The notes under the pieces are model-generated. The model was not told where the DNA came from, did not search any database, and was given only the letters and a program-made list of their open reading frames with translations. Of a stretch of 64,000 nt of DNA, positions 27,689-39,911 are shown piece after piece (within the stretch, counting starts at the first letter, position 1; each line of letters starts with the position of its first letter). A program made the translations under genes and the position numbers. The stretch comes from Pteria penguin (lineage: Eukaryota > Mollusca > Bivalvia > Pterioida > Pteriidae): assembly GCA_035048485.1 (NCBI GenBank), contig CM068588.1, positions 25,447,118 through 25,511,117 of the forward strand, in the 5' to 3' direction.

Positions 27689-28345
27689 GTCCATAGTACT
27701 CCCGGGTGTTTCACTGATTCTATTTGTGCTTTATATGTTTATTTCTCTTTCAGTGATTGTATTCTTTCAGAGGATCCGCCTGCGTTTACGTCGGGTAAAT
27801 CCCTTTACTTTCCGCCGCCATGTTGTCATGCATGCAATTAGCTAATGATTGGCTATTAAAGCTCTATTTTTGTGGAGTTCGGGTAGCTCAGTCGGTTAGC
27901 TAGGTGATTCGGTAACATAGGTCGTGGGTTCGAATATAAGTGAAATATAGGGTGCCTTGTTAGATGCAGTACTATGGACCTTGTATCTCCGAAGAAATAC
28001 CTGTAGAAATAAAGACAAATTAGCCTGCGTAAATCCTTTCACTTTCTGCAGCCGTGTTGTCAAGCATGCCATTAGCTAATGATTGACTATTAAAGCTATA
28101 TTTTTGTGGAGCACGGGTAGCTCAATCGGTTAGATCGTCATGACAGCTAGGTGATTTGTTACTATGGATCGTGGGTTCGAGTCCCCGTTGGGGAACGAAT
28201 ATAAGTGAAATATAGGATGCCTTGCTAGTTGTAGTGTCTTTGTGCTTGTCTAACTTGTCTTTATTTACAGGTATTTCTTCGGAGATCCAAGGTTCATAGT
28301 ACTCCCAGGTGTTTCACTGATTCTATTTGTGCTTTCATATTGATT
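27689..28345 (+). repeat. Rearranged SINE pair between direct repeats
   Basis: Two tRNA-headed units occur about 225 bp apart, with A-box-like 'gggtagctcagtcggttag' (27890) and 'gggtagctcaatcggttag' (28113). The B-box is 'gtgggttcgaa' in the first and 'gtgggttcgagtcc' in the second. Both are preceded by 'tagctaatgattg.ctatta'. The 52-bp sequence 'ggt.catagtactccc.gg...' flanks the whole block at about 27689-27741 and 28293-28345. In the first unit the 3' part (27968-28021) is inverted relative to the second (28249-28301). A third 3' end of this family is at 33428-33548. Confidence 0.75.
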
Positions 28346-28438
28346 AACCTGTCCGTCTTTGTTCTCTGTTTAAATAATGTTTATTATAAATCTTAAATTT
28401 GTGTGATCTGAATGCATTGCTTTTATGGTATGTGGGAT

Positions 28439-29360
28439 GTAAAGTTGATGGATAAATCCAAACCATAGGTCCGAAAATCATAACACCAGAGGACATACAA
28501 AATCAGTGAAAATTAAAACCAAGTGGAAAATAACAAAATATATCTACTTGAAGAGCATATGTGAACCCCTATGATGGAGTGAGATCAGGTGCCCGGGGAG
28601 AGTGAGCATCTTCTGCTTGCTAGCAACACCCGTCACATATACCCAGTAGAAAGAGTCAAATCGTGTAAATTCCATATATATTTATATATGGAGAAGTCAA
28701 AGTAGGTAACCTTCTAGTATAGAAGGTGTCAAATCTGTGTAAAATGATCGAAATCGGTCTCAGTCCAGAACATCATTTAAAAGTCTGAATAACGAGATAT
28801 CATATGGAGTAGTAAGAGTCTCGTAACGGCCATAGAACTTCCTCAGTGACGTTGCAAGTCTAGCACATGTATAACCCTGGTTGAGTAGCTTATCTGAAAG
28901 TCGCCTAGCCCTCAGAACTAAGTCATTGTAATTTGAACATGCTCTGGAATAACGTATTAACTGAGATATGAATACGCCGTATGCGGGCGATGATGGAATG
29001 TTCCTACTTATGAAAGGAAAGTTTGTGATAGCGAAATTGAAATCGTCACGTTTGTCATAAAGTGAGGTGTTCAATTGACCATTAATGTCGAAAGAGAACA
29101 TAATATCTAAATACGAAGTAGAATTACTACTTTCTGTGGTTTCTTTGACTTCCAGTTCACTTGGATAGATTATGTTAAGATAGTCCGCGAGTGAAGGATT
29201 ATTAATTGAAAGCAAGTCATCTATATATCTGTAAGTGAAATTGAAGCCAAGAGCCAATTGTTTCTTTCCTTGCGAAAGCAAAGACTGAATGAATTCAGCT
29301 TCGTATGAGTAAAGGAATATGTCAGCCAGAAGCGGGGCACAGTTAGTGCCCATTGGCATT
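28439..29360 (-). mobile_element. RT element family 1, best-preserved copy, 5'-truncated
   Basis: The 3' terminus is GTAAAGTTGATGGATAAATC at 28439. The 3' region holds the conserved module (28570-28640), and upstream of it lies the RT frame (28760-29359). The copy ends at about 29360, in the RT box just before PMGTNC, next to sequence of a TIR element (29385-29530). The 3' part is the source of the short copies at 1676, 3047 and 47453. Confidence 0.88.
28760..29359 (-). pseudogene. Reverse transcriptase fragment, 199 codons, open
   Basis: The frame begins at PMGTNCAPLLADIF (RT box before the active site) and carries the catalytic YIDD box at about residues 45-48. The thumb-region motifs TTESSNS, TSLYDKRDDFNF, NIPSSPAYGVF and LRKFYGRY follow, and the frame ends in LNDVLD. 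No stop or frameshift is visible, so this fragment is young or was recently functional. The fingers and palm N-terminus are absent. The same RT is common in mollusc genomes and resembles Penelope-like RTs in motif order (a TSLY.K motif soon after YIDD); that class assignment is inference. The first Met is only where truncation leaves one, not a real start. Confidence 0.85.
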
Positions 29361-29384
29361 GGAGATAGTCACGTGGACCGATTA

Positions 29385-29530
29385 ACTACTAATTGGTTAG
29401 CAATTGTCGTGTCAGTTGACCGCCCTAGGTCGGTTCTTCAACCACACTAAAGTAACCACACCATTTGTTTGGCTTTTGTCAAATGACGTCGTAAGTCGGT
29501 ATCGTAATTGCACTACAATCAAATATTTTT
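29385..29530. repeat. Two copies of the 18438-18855 terminal repeat
   Basis: 'gttgaccgccctaggtcggt' (29419) and 'gtaagtcggtatcgtaattg' (29491) are both versions of the inverted end of the DNA element at 18438-18855, here in the same orientation. The remnant abuts the truncated end of the RT copy. Confidence 0.65.
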
Positions 29531-30335
29531 GTAATGTGTTGTATGTGCCAGTATATTATTTATATTCATGTATTGTATAGCTCCATGGTGACTTCTGCCA
29601 CATAACTGAGCCAGTAACTCCTCTTTTTTCTTTCAAATGCTCTACTATGGAACATAGTGTGTGGGGGAGGGTTTGGGGGAGTCCTTATTTTTGTATTCTC
29701 TGCACATCCCAGGCTGCATTTCCCATACAATTTTTAAAGATCTTCTGTCTTTTGTCTTTGAGATAGTGTCATACACATATCGGACAGATCTAGAAAATTG
29801 TTCATTGTACTGCTTACATATTCATGTAGTAGAGAATGCGGCAACATGTAAGAGAACAAAGTAGGAATCGAATGTATGTCCCCAAAAATCAGAAGATGCA
29901 AACAACTATCGGAATTTTCGGCGAGTTGTAACTCATGAACTCTCGTAGTACTTAACGCGTACCTTTCAACCAACGATAGTGTGACGAAGTTTTAAAATAC
30001 AGAAGTAACTCATGCAGCTATTGGCACAACGGTGGACACATAGCGACACCTGAAAAGATATTTCATCACTGAACACCAGATGAATTTGTACTAATTCTGA
30101 AAGAAAATTTCTCCCATATTCACAGAGTTATTCTTATATTTACTGCAAAATGATCAGCCTGTCTCCCACAGGGGGTGGAAGATAAGCTACACGACCTATT
30201 TCGCGCTCAGTGTTATCATGACGTCATAAGCAAACACGACATACATCAACGTCAAGCAACCTAATTTTTGTTCATTTTCCAACATAAACGGAAGGGAAAA
30301 TGACAGATTTAGGGGCAAATTATTGAATGGGAGAA
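29531..30335. other. Unassigned
   Basis: Two overlapping open frames on opposite strands (29661-29864, 29734-29973) have no recognisable domain. Confidence 0.4.
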
Positions 30336-30490
30336 AAATAATCTACCGCTATTGTCCAATGGTGACAGAGAAATCAACTAACCCTCGTGTCAAATTAGCT
30401 TAGTCCATGCCTCGGCAAGCCCCGGCTAAGCTAATTTGACACTCGGGTCGGTTGATTTCTCTGTCACCACCGGAAAATAGCGTAGATTCT
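30336..30490. mobile_element. Hairpin MITE-like element, ~65-bp arms
   Basis: The left arm from 'aatctaccgctattg' through 'ggtgacagagaaatcaac' to 'caaattagcttag' is mirrored on the right by 'ctaagctaatttg', 'gttgatttctctgtcacc' and 'aatagcgtagatt'. The loop is about 20 bases. The whole element is almost a perfect palindrome with no coding. Confidence 0.85.
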
Positions 30491-30510
30491 ATTAGTTTAG
30501 TCACAACCAC

Positions 30511-30514
<4 letters not shown>

Positions 30515-30580
<66 letters not shown>

Positions 30581-30620
30581 CCTCACACACACACACACAC
30601 CCTAACACACACACACACTT
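30515..30620. repeat. Compound (CT)n-(CA)n microsatellite
   Basis: (TC) to 30558, then (AC) with two CCTAA/CCTC interruptions. The 69-codon frame over it is an artefact. Confidence 0.95.
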
Positions 30621-32019
30621 TCTATCTCACTCTCTCTCCATCTCCTGTTATTTTATTGTAGTCGATAATGTCGGAATCTCGGATCATTCACTGTTACCAT
30701 CACAAACATGGAGATGTATATTAAATCCGTATACTGATCCATCAGGGTTGTGACTTTATCCTAAAATAACTTACCATAGTAAGTAAGCTTGGGAAGAAAA
30801 CGGAGTCGAAAAAAAATTAATTTATTTGGTTGGTCAGATATATTTCAATTTAACATATATTTAACATTACAATTAGAAACAAGATCAAATTATTCTTTAC
30901 CAATATCAAACTACGAAAATCGCTGAAAATTAAAAACGAAACCCATCCCCTTCTTAGTTCGATTCTTTATATCATAAAATGCTGAATGGTGGGGATGTTT
31001 TACACCACAATATCACAATAACCAACAAGACGATATAAATGCACATTGATGTACGGAATGCCCGTTTATGAAGTATATGGATCTCATGAAAGGACCTTTC
31101 AGTTGGTCTATTTTTAGGACCAGTTTAATTTGACAATGGAGTATGTAATATACAAATAAACAAAAGAGAACATTACAGCTGAAATACTTACTATTTATGT
31201 ACATGTTTACCTCACGCTGTTGCAGAAAACGAATGTTCGGCAGACAAATACATAAGTAACTTTGTAACATTCGATCAGTCTTCTCTCTATAACAGTGGAA
31301 CAGTGTCAACAGCTGGATCGTTACATTTTACTGAACTGCATTATACATAGATATAACCATTTCATTTATGTAGAATCAATTGAATATTGAGTTCACTTCA
31401 TTAGATCTATTGACACTCAGTATCAAAGGACCGTTAAGGAAATAATTAATAAATTTTTTTTTCAAAATTCGGATCTGGTCCACTAAAGAATGGAACAAAA
31501 GATACCTGACTCAGCTGTCGCTGAGAACATGCAGAGCAAAAAAGAATAAGAGTATAAAAAGAGATACTTGATTTTAATGCAGTTTCAGGACAGACTTCAG
31601 AAGTTATACTGTTACTCAAATAATGTGGTTAACTGACCTTTTCGCTTCCCCAAAAAGGCACTACAATCAAAGAAAGCACATTTATAATCATCCTTTATAT
31701 AAAGAAAAAGGATCACTAGGTCACTCAAACTGTGATATGAATAAATCAATGATTGTGTTCGTAAGAGTGCAAGAGCAACTCAATGTAACTTGAGTTATTT
31801 TCGTTGTTTTACATTGATATACAGCTATGATATATGGTAAAAACTCAAAGTACTGATATGTATTAAAACACAGACGAGCCTACTATTCTTTCAAAGAAAT
31901 ATATATGATATATTGTAAAATGATATGATAAACGTCTTCATAACAGTAAACCAAATATCAAAAGTAAAGTCAGTTACGTTACTGTGTATAATAAATAACA
32001 TATATACATAGACGTGTAT
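30621..32019. other. Unassigned AT-rich DNA
   Basis: Nothing recognised; the minus-strand frame 31013-31309 has no known motif. Confidence 0.4.
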
Positions 32020-32325
32020 TTATTTCCGCTCTTCATCTCATCAGCAATCCTCAAGCAAATCCAAAGTGTAAATATCTGTAGACCAAGCTAATAACCGAAT
32101 TGACCTGGAATAAGTGCCGAAAAACAAATCTACGAACAGAGCTTTCTTAATCCTTAGTTTTGTTTTGTTTTTTGGTTTTTTTCTTTTTAATTTATAACTT
32201 TTTGTCATAGAGATTTGGTAGCAGATATTTCAAGTTAGTACAGAAGCACTGAAAACTGAGTTGTGATTACATTCGGAGGACTATCCGTCCACCAGCAGTG
32301 ACATCGACCAAATGAGAATAATGAA
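32020..32325 (-). repeat. Decayed retrozyme-like repeat
   Basis: Shares landmarks with 25122-25540: a relic of the ribozyme region ('ctcttcatctcatcagcaat'), 'acgaacagagctttcttaa', 'tagtacagaagcactgaaaa', and 'ggactatccgtccaccagca'. The ribozyme core is not recoverable. Confidence 0.65.
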
Positions 32326-32339
32326 TATAAGAACATAGA

Positions 32340-32440
32340 TATATAAGATGTTCACCACTTCATGTCTCACCTCTGAATTTCAGGGGTCCATGAATGTCCA
32401 TCATGGTATACTGTTGTGAAACACTGACACTGGTGTGGGG
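32340..32440 (+). repeat. Fragment of RT 3' module (family 3)
   Basis: 'tctcacctctgaatttcagg' and 'gtccatgaatgtccat' match the module at 12209-12245. Confidence 0.75.
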
Positions 32441-33415
<975 letters not shown>

Positions 33416-33427
33416 CAAATACATACA

Positions 33428-33548
33428 GTGAAATTTAATGGACCTTGGATCTCCGAAGAAATACCTGTAGAAATAAAGACAGATTAGACAACCATATAAA
33501 ACACAAATATACTACAATTAACAAGGCACCCTATGAAATATAAATATA
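33428..33548 (-). mobile_element. 3' body of the second SINE family
   Basis: The reverse complement matches 28200-28302: 'ggtatttcttcggagatcc', 'tttatttctacagg' and 'agggtgccttgtta' in that order. The tRNA head is missing. Confidence 0.75.
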
Positions 33549-35355
33549 TATATTTATATATATTTGATTCAGGTCTGTTTCATCCACAACTTTTTCAAAA
33601 TGTACCAAGTTACGGCCAAGAGGCACGGTCCATAAACCGGTTAACTATTCCTATTAATTTCGAGAAGAAAAGAAAAACACAAATATAGTGCCACATTATG
33701 ATTTACGTTAACGTTTAACACAAACTTTAAATGATTATGACTACATCGGTCCAATAATTAAACATATAAAATGTTATATGATGATACACATAAATTTCAA
33801 AGGATACCAAAACCATTAAGCACACATCATTCCCATTTAAATGTTGTAAGGAAATACTTAAAGAATTGTAATTAAAACCATAAAAGTGTCAAATGTTTAA
33901 ATGTTGCACAATTCACATATATTACATTTCAGCCATTTAATCAAACTGTCAATAAATACATGTGCTGTAGCTATCTTATTAAAAATCATTTGTTACATCA
34001 ATCCAATTCATTCAATTATAAAACAATGAATTCTATAAAGGTGATGCAAACATTATTTCATGTAAATATATTATGAAACATAATGAAAACAGCAGTTCCT
34101 TCTACATCTATTAGTAGGCCATCTAGATATCTTGAGATATCAAGAGAAACCTTCTGACATCCTGTGGTTTAATTTAAGAAAAGATAATCTGAAAATGCAT
34201 ATAGAGAATTTTAATCAGAATATTACATATTATTTTTCAAGGGTTTTTGTTTTTGAAGGTTATTGAAAGATAACGAGGTTTTGCCTGAAACAAAAATAAA
34301 AATGAATAGCGACACGTTTTAAAACTTAATTAAGATAGATTTTAATAAGGAAGTGATCTGTTTAGATGATTGTGTACTTAACTAAAATTTTTCTGCAAGT
34401 TATGGAATACCTTTCACTGAAAAATACTTCATTCTATGATCCCTTTTCTTCAGGATTAATTAATTAATTCATTAATTAATAATAAATTGGAATACCTACC
34501 TTCCACTACATGTATGTGTTCAATAAATGTTACCTATCGTCAGCATTTTCTGGTGATGCTAATATACTTTGATGATAATGGATACCGAATGAAGTAATTA
34601 AGACTTGAATATGGCTAATGAGCTAGTGACAAATTGAGATAATGTAGAATATGAAGCATTACATAGGCAGGTATATAAACATATATTTATACAGAATATT
34701 CAGAGAAAATCTTGCAACATGGGCGTTGTAAATAATTAAGTACGACTTTGGGGGTTTTCTGTCATAAATAAAAGATGGCAATTTTATATGTCCACCTTTT
34801 TTTGAATTTCAAGGGAAGCATTATGGATTCATCAGCACTGTATGTAGTGAAATGTGTATTTCAATATATGGTGCGGAATGCAGATATATAGGATGACTTA
34901 CAAAGACAAACACCATAGTATACCACCCCTTCTAACCCTGACCTAATCTTATCTTTCTGGTCGATATCTGGTACATCGATACCAATGTCTTCCTCTGCGT
35001 GTGTATAAATCTCAACTATTAATGAAATAAGTACCCACAAGCTCCTGTAATAAATGACTTACTTCCCAAACTTGAGTGGAAAATGCCGGACCTACGGTAA
35101 TCATATCATAACTTTTCCTGGTAAGGCCGTATTTGGACAGCATAATAGGTATCCACTATTATTCTTCGAGTAGGTATCATTATTCTAATTTGTCTTATTA
35201 CATAAATGGGGGTATAATTGATTTAGTTCCGCCGTAAAGTCGTAGTGATTTTGAAATAAGACGGTCTAAATGTTAATGGCTATCTGTCAACGGTAACTTA
35301 AAGAATTCTACTTCAAAATTTTACTTTTCTTTTCCTGACGTCATGGATGTAAGTT
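33549..35355. other. Unassigned AT-rich DNA
   Basis: No repeat family or exon recognised. Confidence 0.4.
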
Positions 35356-35381
35356 GAATTTTAAAGGGCGTCCAAGTGCTC

Positions 35382-35526
35382 TGACACTTTTTACTCCGAC
35401 TGTTTTAACTACGACACTTTAAATTCCGACACTTTTTACTCCGACGCTTTTTACGCGGACACTTTTAACTCCGACACTTTTACTCCGACATTTTTATCTC
35501 CGACACTTTTTACTACGACAATTTTT
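35382..35526 (+). repeat. Left inverted end: about ten 15-bp subrepeats
   Basis: Units vary around GACACTTTTTACTCC. Confidence 0.9.
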
Positions 35527-36380
35527 CATATTTTACTCTGATATAAGGACAAGTGATACGTATGTAAATCATGCGCTGAATGAGCGCTATAGTACTTTTA
35601 AGTACTTTTGCCATAACTTTAAGACGACACATTACAATGCCTAGCTTGAAAATCCTAAAATTAACATCCTATAAAAATGTCTTAAACATGTGTTTCTCAA
35701 CAACATTTCATCAACGTTTGTTAAAGTGATATTGGAATATATTTTATTTAACATGTAATCTCTCAGAGGCGTTTGATTATCAGCTTAATTTTGACTGCTT
35801 ACTACAATATGAATAATGAGATAATAAACATGAGCAGTTCTCATTCCAATATTTATATACATATATATGTTTCAAAGTGATTTTGCAGATGTGCAAAAAA
35901 TCCGAAGTCCAACAATGTTTTCAACCAATCCCTTTAGACTTTCTAACACTCGAAACAAATCATTCATCAGTGAAATCTGATACAACATCGAGAAATATGC
36001 AGGGGTTATTAAATCTTACCACAAGGGTACATGGTTGAATTAAATGTTTTTATAAGTAAACATTTGCTTCATCTTGATGCTAAAAGCGCTGTGGCCATCA
36101 CAATTATGAAAGTAAAGATGACCTGAAAATATATTAAATGTTTTCGAAAATATTGCAAATATAATATACTCTGGGACTTTTAAAACGCCTATCTCCTATC
36201 ATTATAGTTTAATCAACAACTAGGGTAAATAATTGCATCAAACTTGATTTATTTCGAACATTTGAATTATATTTGACAATATGATTGATACTATCACACG
36301 TTTCTTTTAAAAAACGATTTGATTTCATCTTTTATGTATACCACGTCCAAAATTTCATGTTTTGCTTAGTAACAAGAATG

Positions 36381-36394
36381 CCCCCCCCCCCCCC
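36381..36394. repeat. Poly(C) run
   Basis: Fourteen C in a row at the 3' side of the transposase remnant. Confidence 0.8.
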
Positions 36395-36395
36395 A

Positions 36396-37439
36396 TTTGC
36401 TTTAACGCATGTACGTAATCTGGACCGCATGGATTGACATAAAGTTCGAATTTTTCTCATAGGAATATTATTCAACTCTTTCTTGAAGAGCATGTGCCAA
36501 CTAATCCACAGTTCTTGGTTGACGGTGACGTTTACGTAAGCGCCTCCCTAACTCATCCCGCATGTGCTCTATAGGATTGAGGTCGGATGAACGTGCTGGG
36601 AAATCCATTACATTAATTCCCTGGATGTTTAGAAAGTTTAAGGTGACTCTAGCCGTGTGCGGACGTTCGTTGTCTTGTTGAAACGTCAACGGATTGTTGA
36701 CAGTTTGATGACTTTGAATTAATAGAAGGAGTTCAGACTGTTAAACGTCATCGATGTAGCGCCACGTGGTAAGAGTGTTCCTCAAAATAACCAGTGATGA
36801 CTTGAAATGTTGATTGATGGCTCCCCAAACCATGACGCCACCACCACCAAATTTGTCACGCTCAGTTATGCAGTTTGCGACAAAACGTTCATTGCGTCTC
36901 CTATAAATGCGCTGTCTTCCGTCAGCCATGGACACATTGAATCTTGATTCGTCGCTGAACACTACATTATGCCAATTACGTCGATTAGCAAGCATGTTCC
37001 GGTCAGACGATTTTTTCGGTGGCGAGGAGTTAGGATCACACCTTTCAATGGGCGACGGCATGGCAAACCTTGCTCTTTCAATCGTCGGCGTACTGTCCTG
37101 GGGTGGATTTGCCTACCTTCCTATCACATCTATTGACGTGCTTATGGCTGTCGTAAACCTGTCAAGTAGATGAGGTTGCCTTATGAAAACGTCTTGACGT
37201 CTTGTTACGCGTGGCTGACCGCTTCGAGGACGATCCTTAACACTTCCTGTGGTCCAATACTTCCGTACAAGTCTCGTGATTTTAGACAAATGGACGTTGA
37301 AGCGTCCTGCGATGATACCTTGATTTACGCCGGCGTCTAAAAGGCCAAGAACAGCATACCTCTGTTGTTCAGACAGTCTCGGCATTTCACGCGTTAGTTT
37401 TAATGAAGAAAAGTTTGAAATCAGGATAGATAAAGGCAC
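36396..37439 (-). pseudogene. Tc1-like transposase, DD34E type, frameshifted
   Basis: Three frames carry consecutive parts. The N-terminal helix-turn-helix region is at 37385-37113 (MPRLSEQQRYAVLGLLDAG; RPRSGQPRVTRRQD). The middle part is at 37061-36741, with the first catalytic Asp in VVFSDESRF and the GGGGVMVWGAI motif. The C-terminal part is at 36689-36400, with the second Asp in QQDNERPHTAR and the Glu in DLNPIEH 34 residues on. All three catalytic residues are kept, but at least two frameshifts or stops break the gene. Upstream in-frame codons to 37439 are probably not translated. A cut-and-paste transposase, inactive as it stands. Confidence 0.93.
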
Positions 37440-38240
37440 TAGGTACCAGTATACGTTATTTCTAAAGAAAATGACTCATTGTAGAGCACGTGGTCGAGTA
37501 CTTTTTGAAAAGCAGACGGGTGAGCAGTATTACGTTATGGTAGAGTGATTTATCTCCCCGATAGCATGAAAGTTACCGCAATCACTCAATATCAAGCAGA
37601 TATTCAAATCGATTTATTTTCAAAACATTTATGTTTGCATGAAAAAAAAAACATATAGGCGTTTTTAAAGTCCTTGAGTATAAAATTTTGGACTTCAACA
37701 TATATATCGCAATATTTTTCATTTTTGGACTCGTTGTTTCTGAAAATAAATTGTTTTAATTCTTCATGTCATTTTCAACAAATAAATATATATTTGAGAT
37801 ATTTTATCTTCGTCATTTCAAAGTAAAATGCATTGGCTTTTTATTATATATTGCTTTTTTATATTTTAACTTTAAAAAATATACCATCTTTGTATAATCC
37901 ATGCAAGATATATTGAGTTGCATATAACAATCATAGTAAATTGCCTCGCCTCCCTTAGTATCAATTTATTAAAATGGTTTTGCTGTCTCATTTGATAAGC
38001 AATATACCAGTGGCGGTTCCAGAGGGAGCTGAAGGGGCTCGTGTCACTCCCCCTCTCCCCCTGTTTCCCTCTGGCCGTGAACCAGGTATTTTTTTTCAAA
38101 AACCCTATATTTAGGCATATTTTGGTAAAATATCGGCAAAATGCCCCCATGACACCTCCCCTTCTCGGCAAAAAATATTATAATCTTTTCGGTAGTATCA
38201 TGGTTTGATCGATATGGCCATATATAAAGACCTTTAAATT

Positions 38241-38405
38241 GTCGGAGTAAAAAGCGTAGGAATTTAAATTGTCGGGGTACAAAATGTCGGAGTAAAAAGC
38301 GTCAAAGTTAAAAGTGTAGGAGTAAAAAGCGTCGGAATAAAAAATATCGGAGTTAGAATTGTCGGAGTTATTCTATGTCGAAATAAAAAGTGTCGGAGCA
38401 ACGGG
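38241..38405 (-). repeat. Right inverted end: about eleven 15-bp subrepeats
   Basis: Units vary around GTCGGAGTAAAAAGC, the reverse complement of the left-end unit. Confidence 0.9.
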
Positions 38406-38421
38406 ATTTTCCCGAATTTTA

Positions 38422-38975
38422 TCTCAATTAGCCTTATTCCAATTTTAAGTTTTTGCGATTCAGATTTGTGTCATACTACCGTGACGTCACAATTCAAGCA
38501 TGACTATCATAGAGGAAATTCCAGCAAAAGTAGTCTGTCCGATATTAGGCCCCTTACATCATTCAAATCGGAATAATAAATTTCATTGTAACGATGCTTT
38601 ATGCTCTAAAGTCTCTTTACATCTCATCATCCACTGTTGATTTGTGTTTCCTCTCACAACTTTTGACTGCTTATCAATTTCCATGCATATCATGTTGTTG
38701 CAGTCTCTTTTCGGCAGAGATTAATTCCCGTCATTAAACTGAATTTCATTAACCCTCTCAGAAAGGCGCTCGTATCGTACCTTTCGCCTCTTTATATGTG
38801 ATAGAATATTATGTTTATCATATTTGACGTTAAATAGCTATACGCAAACAGTTTTTTTTTTCAGGAGCGTTTGTAACTGGGGTATATCGGAGGTAACATA
38901 TATAACATATATATTTACTATGCTGCCCGTCTCAGCTATTTTTATGAGTGTGTCTATAATGTAAAATACTAATGA
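38422..38975. other. Unassigned; contains a dispersed 100-bp motif
   Basis: 38475-38560 shares 'gtgacgtcacaattcaagca', 'aaattccagcaaaa' and 'tgtccga' with the MITE-like element at 45573-45686. This is a related, older copy without clear ends. Confidence 0.55.
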
Positions 38976-39911
38976 AAAGATCCGTGTTACTGTCAAACTG
39001 ATACTTATGTGGCAAGGTGGACATTCATGGACACCTGCTAATCAGAGGTGAGACCAGATGCCTTGGAGAGGAGTCAGCTTCTTCTGTCAGAGGCAAGACC
39101 AGATGCCTGGGAGAGGAGTCAATGTCTCCTGTCAAAGGTGAGACCAAATGCCTGGGAGAGGAGTCAGCGTCTCCTGTCACAGGTAAGACCAGATACCTTT
39201 GAGAGGAGTCAGTGTCTCCTGCCAGAGGTGAGACCAGATGCATGGGAGAGGAGTCAACGTCTGTCAGAGGTGAGACCAGATACTTGGGCGAGGAGTCAGC
39301 GTCTGTCAAAGGTGATACCAGATGCCTTGGAGAGGAGTCAGCGTCTCCTGTCAGAGGTATGATCAGATGCCTGTGAGAGGAGTCAACGTCCCCTGTCAGA
39401 GATGAGACCAGATACCTGGGAGAGGAGTCAGCGTCTCCTGTCAGAGGTGAGAACAGATGATTGGGAGAGTAGTCAGTGTCTCCTGTCAGAGATGTTTGGG
39501 AGAGGAGTCAAATACTCCTGTCAGTGGTGAGACCAGATGCCTGGAAGAGGAGTCAACGTCTGTCAGAGGTGAGACCAGATGCCTTGGAGAGAAGTCAGCG
39601 TCTCCTGTCAGAGGTGAGAACAGATGCCTGGGAGAGGAGTCAGCGTCTCCTGTCAGAGGTGAGACTAGATGCCTGGGAGAGGAGTCAATGTCTCCTGTCA
39701 GAGGTATGATCAGATGCCCGGAAGAGAAGTCAACATCTCCTGTCAGAGGTGAAACCAGATACCTGGGAGAGGAGGCAGCGTCTCCTGTCAGAGGTGAGAC
39801 CAGATGCCTGGGAGAGGAGTCAATGTCTCCTGTCAGAGGTGAAACCAGATGACTAGGAGAGAATTAGAGCGTAGATTGTGTTGCTGTCACACCGATATTT
39901 ATGTGTCACAG
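38976..39911 (-). repeat. 45-bp minisatellite derived from the RT 3' module, with duplicated flanks
   Basis: About 18 units at 39047-39865 vary around GTCAGAGGTGAGACCAGATG + CCTGGGAGAGGAGTCAGC + GTCTCCT, with some 39-bp units lacking six bases. The unit is the reverse complement of the RT-element module (compare 12165-12225). The left flank 'ggacattcatgg' continues the module. A ~42-bp sequence ('gtgtt.ctgtca.ac.gata' and on) stands on both sides (38976-39017, 39868-39911). Open frames of up to 131 codons on both strands come from the stop-free, 3n-long unit and are not genes. Confidence 0.92.

Larger units (their letters stand above)
36165..37682 (-). mobile_element. Tc1/mariner-like transposon (dead)
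   Basis: The transposase remnant is flanked by imperfect inverted ends of about 28 bp: 36165-36192 and the mirror 37655-37682 share 'actt(t)taaaaacgcctat'. The true ends may extend further but are eroded. It lies inside the foldback element. Confidence 0.7.
35356..38421. mobile_element. Foldback-type DNA element with subrepeat-built inverted ends and 8-bp target duplication
   Basis: The two ends (35382-35526 and 38241-38405) are arrays of a ~15-bp subrepeat, GACACTTTTTACTCC on the left and its reverse complement on the right. The whole element at 35364-38413 starts and ends with GGG/CCC and is flanked by GAATTTTA at 35356-35363 and 38414-38421. Long inverted ends made of short tandem repeats are the hallmark of foldback elements. 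An 8-10 bp target duplication fits the FB/P or Mutator superfamilies. The 2.7-kb interior contains a dead Tc1-like element, presumably a passenger, and I see no other transposase. Confidence 0.85.

Noticed and set aside
27882..28195. tRNA genes near 27.9 and 28.1 kb
   Set aside because: Disrupted clover-leaf and shared non-tRNA 3' bodies; these are SINE heads.
38006..38060. 'cagtggcggttccagaggg' as the end of an hAT-type element
   Set aside because: The motif is suggestive, but I could not find the matching inverted end or an 8-bp duplication of its own.
39017..39852. Frames over the 45-bp array as a possible repeat protein
   Set aside because: Open in several frames on both strands and derived from non-coding RT 3' sequence.
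39047..39865. CRISPR array
   Set aside because: Units are contiguous with no unique spacers, and the genome is eukaryotic; the same holds for the 27/33-bp and 30-bp arrays.
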